Source of the DNA: a virus
Reading direction: 5' to 3' (one strand)
IMG/VR virus record: IMGVR_UViG_3300045789_000822
Location: 1 to 32,539 of that record
DNA: 32,539 nt
This document shows, one piece after another, positions 14,390 through 22,300 of the stretch (position 1 is the stretch's first letter; the number at the start of each line of letters is the position of its first letter). The notes beneath the pieces were generated by a model, which was not told where the DNA came from, made no database searches, and saw nothing but the letters and a program-made list of their open reading frames with translations. The translations under genes and the position numbers were made by a program.

Positions 14390-14791
14390 ATGGCTTTAAC
14401 AGCTGATCGCAACACACCCACAAAGCTAGGCACATTGTTAGCTTTTCCCGTTGCTGCAAGCGTAGAGATTTTTGCTGGTGCGCTGGTGGCGGCTAATGCC
14501 AATGGCTTCGCTACACCCGGCGCGGCCGCAGCCACCTTAACGTACCTCGGTCGTGCTGAAGAGCATGTTGATAACAGCGCCGGTGCGAATGCTGCCAAGA
14601 CTGTGGTCGTTCGCCGTGGTGTGCCGTTTAAGTTTGCAAACAGCGGCACAGACCCTGTTGTGCAAGCGAGCCTTGGCAAGCCGTGCTACATCGAAGACGA
14701 CGAGACCGTTGCACTCACGGATGACACCGGTTCGCTTTCTGCCGCTGGTATTGTTGTTGGTTTGGACGCTGACGGCGTCTGGGTCGAGTAA
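14390..14791 (+). CDS. putative head decoration protein
   Basis: A 133-residue Ala- and Gly-rich protein with a beta-sheet look (KLGTLLAFPVAAS, ALVAANANGFATPG, LTYLGRAEEHVDNS, TVVVRRGVPFKFANSG). This pattern, with a small protein between protease/scaffold and major capsid, fits DUF2190-like or Mu-like capsid decoration proteins that bind the outer face of the mature head. The ATG at 14390 is preceded by AGAGG at 14376. The family match is by pattern only, so the name is provisional. Confidence 0.65.
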   Translation: MALTADRNTPTKLGTLLAFPVAASVEIFAGALVAANANGFATPGAAAATLTYLGRAEEHVDNSAGANAAKTVVVRRGVPFKFANSGTDPVVQASLGKPCYIEDDETVALTDDTGSLSAAGIVVGLDADGVWVE

Positions 14792-14827
14792 GCCTAAACA
14801 CATTTTTTAGCCCGGAGATTAACACTC

Positions 14828-15733
14828 ATGATTATTAATAAAGCGACATTGGACGCGGTATTCAAAAGCCTGAATACACTCTTCCACAATGCGTTTACCA
14901 AGATCGAACCGCAGTGGCAAAAAATTGCCATGTTGGTGCCGTCTACCACTAAGACCAATGACTATAAATGGTTGGGCAAGATTCCCAAGATGCGCAAGTG
15001 GATTGGGGAGAAGCAAGTTGACTCGCTTTCTGCGCACGGCTACAGCATCACCAATGATGACTTTGAAGTCACCGTTGAAGTAGACCGCAATGATATCGAC
15101 GACGATCAGCTTGGCATTTATAAGCCCCAAGCCGAAATGGCTGGCGAGTCTGCCGCGCAATTGCCCGATGAAATTGTGGCGGATTTAGTGAACGGTGCAT
15201 TTACGCTGACATGCTTTGACGGTCAGTACTTTTGCGATACCGATCACCCCGTTGGTGAAGGTGTCGTGTCTAACAAGATCACCACGGCATTCAGCATCGC
15301 TACCTTAGCGGCCGCAAAGGCAAGTTATGGTGCGGCTCGAACTGCCATGCGCGGATTTAAGGATGAGCACGGCCGTCCACTTGGCATTCGCCCGAATGTA
15401 CTTTGTGTTGGCCCCGCCTTAGAAGATGAAGCCCGCACGCTGATGACAGCCGACCGCTTAGAAGACGGCAAGGTAAACATCTATAAAGGTACTGCTGAAG
15501 TTGTTGTGCTGGATCGGATTGATTCAGCCACCGCGTGGTTTCTTCTTGATACCACCAAACCTGTTAAGCCCTTCATTTATCAGCAACGCAAAGCGCCGGT
15601 ATTTGTTAAGCAGACAGATCCTGAGTCTGACGATGTGTTCTCTCGCAAAACATTCAAGTTTGGTGCAGAAGCGCGCTGTGCAGGTGGCTACGGATTCTGG
15701 CAGCTCTGCATGGGCAGCACTGGCGCAGGCTAA
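14828..15733 (+). CDS. major capsid protein (Mu gpT-like)
   Basis: A 301-residue protein of the Mu gpT major head family. Diagnostic segments are the N-terminal FKSLNTLFHNAFTKIEPQW, then YKWLGKIPKMRKWIGEKQ, the NDDFEVTVEVDRNDIDDDQL strand, GQYFCDTDHPVG near 137, IRPNVLCVGPALEDEARTL, and a C-terminal RKTFKFGAEARCAGGYGFW. It would have the HK97 fold. It is followed by a strong intrinsic terminator. Confidence 0.92.
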   Translation: MIINKATLDAVFKSLNTLFHNAFTKIEPQWQKIAMLVPSTTKTNDYKWLGKIPKMRKWIGEKQVDSLSAHGYSITNDDFEVTVEVDRNDIDDDQLGIYKPQAEMAGESAAQLPDEIVADLVNGAFTLTCFDGQYFCDTDHPVGEGVVSNKITTAFSIATLAAAKASYGAARTAMRGFKDEHGRPLGIRPNVLCVGPALEDEARTLMTADRLEDGKVNIYKGTAEVVVLDRIDSATAWFLLDTTKPVKPFIYQQRKAPVFVKQTDPESDDVFSRKTFKFGAEARCAGGYGFWQLCMGSTGAG

Positions 15734-15754
15734 TAATACCCGCCTGGGACGATT

Positions 15755-15780
15755 GGCCGGGGTTCCCCCGGCCCTTTTTA
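15755..15780 (+). terminator. intrinsic terminator after the major capsid gene
   Basis: An 8-bp GC-only stem (GGCCGGGG with CCCCGGCC, loop TTC) followed by CTTTTTA. It lies 20 bp after the capsid stop and 30 bp before the next gene. It probably ends part of the transcripts so that capsid mRNA exceeds connector and tail mRNA. Genes downstream lack an obvious promoter, so it is likely leaky. Confidence 0.75.
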
Positions 15781-15807
15781 AACCAGTAATGAATGTAGGA
15801 AATTAAC

Positions 15808-16227
15808 ATGGCAGCCAGAAAGAAACCCACCGCAACAGCGGCATCAGTATCAGCACCTGCAGCGGCTAAAACCGCTGGCGCAGAAACCAAAGCTGAAAAG
15901 ATTGAAACCACTGCGCCTGTCACTGGCGATGTGGCCGACAGTAAAGCAACTGAAGACGCTAAATCTGTAGCTGTGGTTGGCGCGGCAAACATCGCGATTA
16001 ATTCTTCACTAGAAACGAAACCGGATAACGGTGAGTCAGGCGAGCAAGTGGAAGTCATTTTTGTACGGTCGCGCCCTAAGCATTTTTACCGTGCCGGTTT
16101 TAAGTTCACTGAAAAAGTTAAAGACATTGCTATTAGTGAGCTAAGCGAGGCGCAGTTAGAGGCGATTCGTCTAGAGCCAAACTTGTTTGTAGAAGATGGC
16201 AGCATTGCGGCCGGAGACGCTGAGTAA
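15808..16227 (+). CDS. FluMu N-terminal domain protein (HI1506-like)
   Basis: A 139-residue protein. The first 75 residues are low-complexity and rich in Ala, Thr and Lys. The C-terminal part holds the conserved domain: VEVIFVRSRPKHFYRAGFKF followed by LSEAQLEAIRLEPNLFVED, characteristic of the Mu-like prophage FluMu family. It is always found just after the major capsid gene and is probably a minor head or head-completion component. Its stop and the next ATG overlap (TAATG). Confidence 0.82.
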   Translation: MAARKKPTATAASVSAPAAAKTAGAETKAEKIETTAPVTGDVADSKATEDAKSVAVVGAANIAINSSLETKPDNGESGEQVEVIFVRSRPKHFYRAGFKFTEKVKDIAISELSEAQLEAIRLEPNLFVEDGSIAAGDAE

Positions 16228-16649
16228 TGTATTGCGCCCAGGCTGATCTTGAACGTCGCTACAGTGTTGCTGAGTTAATCCAGCTTACTGATCGCACCGG
16301 CGCAGATGCAGTGAATGCAGATATCGTCGATGAGGCGATTGCCGATGCCGACGCACTGATAGACAGCTATTTGGAAAAGCGCTACCGCGACCGCATGCCA
16401 TTCGATCCGGTGCCGACTGTGCTTGAACGGGTTGCCTGTGTGATTGCGCGCTACAACCTTTACACCAATCACAAACCCGACGAAGTGCAAAAGCCCTACG
16501 ACGAAGTGCTTAAGTTTTTAGAACACGTTGCCGTGGGCAAAGTTAGCCTGGGCGCTGACAGTGAACAGCCACCCATGACTGGTGGTTTACCGCAAATGGT
16601 ATCTGACGGCCGTACTTTTGGTCGCGCTAACAGCAAGGACTTTATCTGA
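16227..16649 (+). CDS. DUF1320 head-tail connector protein (Mu gp36)
   Basis: A 140-residue protein. The YCAQADLERRYSVAELIQLT start and the IADADALIDSYLEKRYRDRM segment are typical of DUF1320, an adaptor-like fold placed at the neck beneath the portal. The C-terminus contains VSLGADSEQ and a RTFGRANSKDF tail also common in the family. It overlaps both neighbours by 1 bp, as expected for stoichiometric connector genes. Confidence 0.86.
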   Translation: MYCAQADLERRYSVAELIQLTDRTGADAVNADIVDEAIADADALIDSYLEKRYRDRMPFDPVPTVLERVACVIARYNLYTNHKPDEVQKPYDEVLKFLEHVAVGKVSLGADSEQPPMTGGLPQMVSDGRTFGRANSKDFI

Positions 16650-17095
16650 TGCTGAGTAGCGATGTTGAAACAAGGCTTCGCAGTGAGGCCAGCGAATTGA
16701 AAAAGGTATACGGCGCAGCTGGGTTTGCCAACTTGCGCCAGGGAAGTGAGTTGCGAACACCGCCGCAAACGCCATCGGCATTTGTCGTCACGCTAAGAGA
16801 AGTGCCGCAGAAAGATTTGTATGACGTGGGTAACGGTGTTCTGCAAAACGTGGTGTACCACATAGCCGTTATTACCGTGGTGCGCGTTGCCAATGATCGC
16901 ATGGGTGACGAGACCAACTTAAAAATGGACTTGGTGCGCAAGCAGATTAAGGACGCCTTATACGGCTGGAAGCCTGACGGATTTGAAACCCAATTCAAGC
17001 GGGGCCCGTCAGCACTATTTGATTTTGCCGGTGCCGCGCATTGGCACCAAGACGAATTCATTATTGATCGCTACGAGGAACCTAGCAGTGACTAA
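16649..17095 (+). CDS. tail terminator protein (gp37-like)
   Basis: A 148-residue protein located directly after gp36. The pattern VVYHIAVITVVRVANDR then DLVRKQIKDALYGWKPDG and PSALFDF-GAAHWHQDEF matches tail terminator proteins, which cap the tail tube and join it to the head. The YxxxxxVxxxV strand plus the helix containing GW is a general feature of the gpU-like fold. It overlaps the next small gene by 8 bp. Confidence 0.75.
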   Translation: MLSSDVETRLRSEASELKKVYGAAGFANLRQGSELRTPPQTPSAFVVTLREVPQKDLYDVGNGVLQNVVYHIAVITVVRVANDRMGDETNLKMDLVRKQIKDALYGWKPDGFETQFKRGPSALFDFAGAAHWHQDEFIIDRYEEPSSD

Positions 17096-17297
17096 ACAAA
17101 CCGACAAAACAATTGATTCCGTCAGCGCCACCAAAGTTGCAGATGCACCGAAAAAGAAAGTGCGACCTACGGCTGAGCAGCTGCAAAAAGTTACGCGTGG
17201 CGGTCGTTACACGTTTAACCCTGAGACCGGCGCAATGGGTCTGATTCGCCAGCCTACAAAAGCCGCCGTGCCTGGCGCAAACACAGGAGCTAAATAA
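17088..17297 (+). CDS. 69-residue basic protein between tail terminator and tail tube
   Basis: The frame is open from upstream, but the likely start is GTG 17088 with GAGG at about 17075. The product is Lys- and Thr-rich at its N-terminus (APKKKVRPTAEQLQKVTRGG) with a short conserved-looking GRYTFNPETGAMGLI end. Small genes of this kind occupy the same slot (gp38) in many Mu-like phages. The function is unknown. Confidence 0.65.
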   Translation: MTKQTDKTIDSVSATKVADAPKKKVRPTAEQLQKVTRGGRYTFNPETGAMGLIRQPTKAAVPGANTGAK

Positions 17298-17299
17298 TC

Positions 17300-18250
17300 A
17301 TGACGGCAATACTGCTGAGAGAACAAGAGCAAACCATCGCGCTTAAAGTAGAAAGCACCTACGGCACGGAAGAAGCACCCACTGGAGCCAATGCCTTGTT
17401 AGTGCATGACATTACCGTGCGCGCCCTGGAGGGCGATGTTGCAGAGCTGAATAACATGGTCGGGTTTTTGGGCCATCAAGGCAGTGCTCGAATCAACACG
17501 TATTGCAGTGTTGAATTCAGCATCTACTTAAACGCGTCTGGTGAAGCTGGTGTTGCACCTGCATACAGTGCGGTTTACGAGATCAGTTCACACGCCGGTG
17601 TGGTCACGGCGGACACCTCGGTTGATTACACTCTGGCCACTAGTGACCAGGACAGCGGCACTATCTTCTACATGGTTGGTGAACATAAGCACACCTTGCT
17701 TGGGGTGCGCGGATCTATTTCATTCGGATTTAGTAGCACTGGTTTGCCTATGCTGAAGTTCAGCGGCCTTGGTCTGTATAAGGCCCCAGAAAAAGTGATT
17801 GGCGGGCTGACCGGCATTAACTTTGCGGGTGTGCTCAAGCCGCTGCCCTGGACAAAAGCCACGGTGCAAGACTTTACCCTGCATGGTGTTGCTTTGAACG
17901 GTGCGACGTTCGACTTTGCTCAAGCAATGCCAGCGGAGTACTTGGCGCTTATTGGTCAAGAAGAAATAGTGCAGTCCAGCCGCAAATCCACCATGAGCGT
18001 GAAATTCCGTGAGGAAGATGTGGGCGTAGACAACTGGTGGGAAATCGCCCGCGCCAACACCGTTGACGAATTCAGCATGCAGCACGGCATTGATGTGACT
18101 CATGACGGCCGGATCTTCCAGTTTGCGGCTCCTGCAGTTGAGGTGGCAAACGTGGAGCGAGGTTTTGAGAAAGGCATTGCGATGCTGACATTGAGTTGCA
18201 ATGTGATCGCTACGGCAAAAGGTAACGACTACACCTTCGCGCATTTGTAA
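17300..18250 (+). CDS. major tail tube protein (siphovirus type)
   Basis: A 316-residue beta-rich protein. The LLREQEQTIALKVESTYGTE start, the AELNNMVGFLGHQGS and GVRGSISFGFSSTGLPML-F-GLGLY segments, and a closing IAMLTLSCNVIATAKGNDY are the pattern of long phage tail tube proteins. It would polymerise into the flexible non-contractile tube. No sheath protein gene is seen next to it, so the phage is siphovirus-like rather than Mu-like in tail type. Its stop overlaps the next ATG (TAATG). Confidence 0.75.
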   Translation: MTAILLREQEQTIALKVESTYGTEEAPTGANALLVHDITVRALEGDVAELNNMVGFLGHQGSARINTYCSVEFSIYLNASGEAGVAPAYSAVYEISSHAGVVTADTSVDYTLATSDQDSGTIFYMVGEHKHTLLGVRGSISFGFSSTGLPMLKFSGLGLYKAPEKVIGGLTGINFAGVLKPLPWTKATVQDFTLHGVALNGATFDFAQAMPAEYLALIGQEEIVQSSRKSTMSVKFREEDVGVDNWWEIARANTVDEFSMQHGIDVTHDGRIFQFAAPAVEVANVERGFEKGIAMLTLSCNVIATAKGNDYTFAHL

Positions 18251-18456
18251 TGCGGCGTGCAGGCTTGGTTTTAGGGGTGGCACTGATGGCAGCTTCAGCG
18301 CCACCCGCTATTCATTACCGGATGGAGCGTGAACCGCTTTGGTATTACCCGGATCACGCCCGCCGCATACCGATTAGACGTAAACAAAAAGCGAACCGCA
18401 TGGCTAAAGCAGTGCGAAAAGCACAGCGGCAAGCGCGGCGATTAAACAGGCATTAA
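18250..18456 (+). CDS. 68-residue small basic protein, unknown
   Basis: A short protein with an N-terminal hydrophobic stretch (AGLVLGVALMAASAPPA), a short aromatic part (PLWYYPDHARR), and a very basic tail (KANRMAKAVRKAQRQARRLN). The ATG overlaps the tail tube stop, so it is probably translated by coupling. It may be a membrane-anchored or nucleic-acid-binding peptide. No family is recognised. Confidence 0.55.
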   Translation: MRRAGLVLGVALMAASAPPAIHYRMEREPLWYYPDHARRIPIRRKQKANRMAKAVRKAQRQARRLNRH

Positions 18457-18485
18457 CAGCCTGTTAAATTTTAATTGGAGTACTC

Positions 18486-18974
18486 ATGAACAAAGCGAAT
18501 TCAGGTTTTTCGATCAAATTGTTAAAAAGCTATCACTGGCCGGTAGATGTAAAAGTGCCAGTGATGAATGCCGACGGTGAAGGCGAATTTGACACCCATC
18601 GTTTTACTGGTCACTTCAAACATTTGTCTAACGCAGAAGCGAATGCGCTGCTGGCCAAAGCGCAGGAAAAAATAGATCAGTTCAAGGCTGAGTCAGAAAC
18701 AAGTGACGTCTCTGCTTTGCGCACCTCTGAAGTTATTGCCAATCATCAAATCGAATTGTATGCCGACATCTGGCTTGGCTGGGGTGAGGATCTGACCGGT
18801 GAAGACGGACAGCCATTGTCCTATAGCGAAGAGGTGAAGCTGCAGCTGCTCGGCCAGAAGATGATTCGCGAAGCGGTGATGAAAGCCCACCAGGAAAGTC
18901 AGGGAGGTGAAGAAGCACGCCTAAAAAACTCCGCGACCTTGCCCGTGGTTGGGCAAGCGGGTGGCGAGAACTAA
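18486..18974 (+). CDS. tail assembly chaperone (zero-frame product)
   Basis: A 162-residue protein in the gpG position between tail tube and tape measure. It begins SGFSIKLLKSYHWPVDVKVPV, has an FTGHFKHLSNAEANALLAK region and an IWLGWGEDLTGEDGQPL segment typical of tail chaperones. Near its 3' end (18923-18929) is an A AAA AAC slippery site in the right frame for -1 slippage, so some ribosomes make a fusion with the following frame. The short zero-frame tail after the slip is NSATLPVVGQAGGEN. Confidence 0.78.
   Translation: MNKANSGFSIKLLKSYHWPVDVKVPVMNADGEGEFDTHRFTGHFKHLSNAEANALLAKAQEKIDQFKAESETSDVSALRTSEVIANHQIELYADIWLGWGEDLTGEDGQPLSYSEEVKLQLLGQKMIREAVMKAHQESQGGEEARLKNSATLPVVGQAGGEN
18901..18957 (+). 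promoter_or_regulatory. programmed -1 ribosomal frameshift signal
   Basis: Three elements stand in order. The first is an internal Shine-Dalgarno, AGGGAGGTGA at 18901-18910. Twelve nt later comes the heptamer A AAA AAC at 18923-18929, read as CTA AAA AAC in the zero frame. After 8 nt there is a perfect 7-bp hairpin, CTTGCCC (18938-18944) with GGGCAAG (18951-18957) and loop GTGGTT. This is the same order and spacing as in the dnaX frameshift signal. Slippage to -1 continues to 19351 and gives a fusion of about 288 residues. Confidence 0.85.
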
Positions 18975-18991
18975 ATGGCAATTGGCGCACC

Positions 18992-19351
18992 GTGTCTGAC
19001 ACCGGCCGTGTGCGCGAGCAGTACCGAAAATTAGGGGCAAGTGAAGAAGACCTTGCCTGGCTGGATCAGGAGGATGAAGTCGCCAGGGAAGGCATTTTAA
19101 TCATGGAGTGCAACTGGCCGGTGTTTAGTTTGTTCCTTGCTTGCAGTCGGCAATGGGACAGCCTGATTAGCCCGCTAGGCGAAGTGATAAGAATGGGGAT
19201 GCGTTGGGATCAAGTAGAAGTACGCGCACGCCACATGCCGGAATGCCGCGCCCTTGACGAAGAAGATACAGACCAGCTTTGGCGAGACATTACGGTTTTA
19301 CAAAATCATGCCCTGGAAGCATTTGCAGAGTTGAGAGATGAGCAACGTTAA
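18992..19351 (+). CDS. DUF1799-like second tail chaperone segment (-1 frame extension)
   Basis: A 119-residue frame when counted from GTG 18992, but that start has no ribosome binding site, and the frame is open back to 18911. It is most likely expressed as the C-terminal part of a fusion after -1 slippage at 18929. The segment ILIMECNWPVFSLFLACSRQW followed by IRMGMRWDQVEVRAR fits DUF1799, the usual frameshift partner of tail chaperones. The longer fusion would bind the tape measure, as gpGT does in lambda. Its stop overlaps the tape measure ATG at 19338. Confidence 0.78.
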   Translation: MSDTGRVREQYRKLGASEEDLAWLDQEDEVAREGILIMECNWPVFSLFLACSRQWDSLISPLGEVIRMGMRWDQVEVRARHMPECRALDEEDTDQLWRDITVLQNHALEAFAELRDEQR

Positions 19352-22300
19352 ATTTGGACTACAGCTTGAACTCAAAGGCGACCAGCTTGTTGTGCGCGGT
19401 CTGGATGGCACGCGCACTGCTGTTAACAATTTAGAGCGTGATGTAAATAGTAATACCCGTTCATCTGTTGCTGCCTCTCAGACAAATCGCGAGCTTGCTA
19501 CCTCGTTTAATTCTGTAAGCAGTCAGGCGCGGGCATTTGGCGGCGTGCTTGCGGCCATTGGTGTGTACCGAATTGGCAGCGATGCTATTTCTAGCATAGG
19601 CAATTTTGAGTACTCGATTGCTGGTGTGAAAGCGGTGACCGGCGCTACCCGCGACGAGCTTATTGAAATGACGGCCGTTGCAAAAGAGCTTGGCTCAACC
19701 ACTAAATTCAGCGCTAGCCAAGCAGCTGAAGGTATGCGCTTTTTGGGTATGGCTGGATTTGAAACTAATGAAATAATCTTAGCAATGCCGGCAGCGTTAA
19801 ACCTAGCCGCTGCTGCAGGTTTAGAACTGGGTGCTGCAGCTGACATTACCAGTAACATTATGTCGGCATTTAATGTAGAGGCTTCGCGTACTACCGAGAT
19901 TGCCGACGCATTAGCGACCACCGCTGCTAGTGCTAATACTGATATCTCGCAAATGGGCGAGGCCATGAAGTTTGTAGGCCCTGTAGCAGCTGCGCTTGAT
20001 ATCTCAATGCAGGACTCTGCAGCTGCGATCGGCGCTTTGTCTAACGCAGGCATACAAGGTGGCAGCGCCGGTACCGGCCTTCGCCGAGTGCTATCGTCGT
20101 TAGCGAATCCGACGAAAGAAGCGACTGGATTACTGACCTCAATGGGTTTGTCTATTGATGAGCTTAATCCTAAAACCCACAGCATTACCGAGGTGGTTAC
20201 TAAACTTAAAAACGCTAATCTCAGTGCTGCGGATGCGTTAACTATTTTTGGTGATCGCGGTGGCCCAGCAATACTCGCGCTCACAGAACAGATCCCACAG
20301 CTTGAATCCCTCACCCAAAAAATTAACGACAGCGAAGGTGCGGCTAAGCGTATGGCCGATACGCTTTCTGATAATTTGAAAGGCGATTGGCTGGAATTCT
20401 TGTCATCTGTTGAAGGTGTGTTCTTGGCGATCGGCGATGCCGGTGCGTTGGATAATATGCGCGGCGGTGTGCAAGATTTGACGGGCTTGGTCAGAAGCCT
20501 TGGCGATAACCTTGATACTGTCGGTGATGTTACAACGATTGTCGCTGGAGTAATTGGCGGTAGGTTAGTTGCTGCTTTAGTAACTGCTGCGGCAGGGGCT
20601 AATGCAAAGTGGGTAGCTAACAATAAGCTATTAGCGTCTGAAGTAGCCCTGGCTAAATCGGCCCTTCATCGTGCTGTGCAAGATCAGCTCGCCGCCCAGC
20701 GTTCGCTTGCTGTTGCCAGTACCTTTAATCTTCGGGCCGCTGCAGGAACACGTTTGGCTGCAGCTAATATGCGGGTTGTTAGCACCCAAGCCGCTGTCAA
20801 CTCAACGACTGCAGCTTACGCGGGGGCGGCAACGGCCGCTGGTATAGCCGCTCGTGGATTGAATGGTGCTCTTGCTTTAGTTGGTGGCCCAATCGGTTTG
20901 GCAACTTTGGCTGCAGTTGGGATCTACACCCTGCAGGATAACCTTGGTTTAGTCTCGGCCCCGGCGGAGCTGGCGACATCTAATATCAATAAGCTGTCTA
21001 AATCACTTGAAGGCTTGGGTGAAGCGCAATTAGAGCAAACGATTGCATCAATGACCGCCAAGTTAATGGAGCTACAAGACGCATCGGCGGAGGCAGATCG
21101 GCAAGCACAGGAGTCAATAGCAAGCCAGTCAACACTGGATAGGCTGAACCCGTGGAATGACACGATTGATGTCATTAAAGATGCGACATCGGCAACGTCA
21201 GAAGTAACAGATCAAATGAAGCGGCTTAAGGTTGTTGAGCAAGCATTGTTTGATTTGCGCAATAAAAATAATAATAAACCTGTTGGTGGCATCGATGGCG
21301 AATCTGCAGGTGAAATTGATAGCGCCACTGAAGCATTAATACAAAAAATCCAAGTAGTTGCTCAAGAAAATACTCTGTTGGCATTGGGCTACGAACTAGA
21401 AGACGCAAAATTCATCGCCGCATATTCACATGCCGACACGCTGACTCAAGCGCTGATGCGCCAGCAGCGTGAGCAGAAAGGTATTCTTGACGGTTATCAA
21501 TCTGAGGCCGATGTTTTGGCTGATGTAGAAGCGCGGCAGGAAAAGGCATCTGAAAAAGCGATGGCGTTGGCAAAAGCTAATGAAGGCGCAATGGATGCCT
21601 TCTTAAATGCCAGTATTGGCGACGGCCTAGTTGATGGCTTTAACGATGCATCTAAAGCATTGGCTACGTTTGTTGATGGCTTTGGTGAACTGATTAATGT
21701 TCAGGAAATTTATAATAAAGCGCTGCAAGATCCTAAGGCCGATGAAAAGAAACGTGGCGAAGCCGCTATTAAATATCAGACCGCGCAAGTTGGTTTGTAC
21801 GGCGACATGGCCGCATCGAGCAAACAGTTTTTTGATGAGGGTTCTAGCGGCTACAAAAATCTTGAAAAAGCTGAGCAGGTGTTTAGGGCTGCAGAGTTAG
21901 CATTTGCTATTAGCAATTTGGGCGTGAAACTCGGCTTAATTGAAGCCGAGACAGTTGCTCACGTTGCGGCTGACGGTGTTAAAGCCGCCTCGTCTGGCGT
22001 GGCTGCTGCTGTATCGTCGATGGTCGGCTTACCATTCCCTCTTAACATCGCCGCATTAGGTGCCACGATTGCAGCGATCGGCGCTTTAGGCGTCAGTATT
22101 TTTGGCGGCTCTGGTGGCGGTGGCGGCCTATCATCATCTGAGCGGGCTCAGCAAAGTCAAGGCACTGGTGGCGTGCTTGGAGATGCATCAGCGAAATCAG
22201 AAAGTGCGAGCAAAGCATTAGCGCTGATGGAAGATCATCTGTCTCAAGGTTTGCAAGTCAGCACAGGTATGCTCATTGAGCTGCGCACGCTTAATGCAAA

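Noticed and set aside
19523-20623. 366-residue minus-strand open frame opposite the tape measure gene
   Set aside because: It mirrors Ala/Ser-rich codons of the tape measure in the antisense frame. It has low complexity, no ribosome binding site and no domain.
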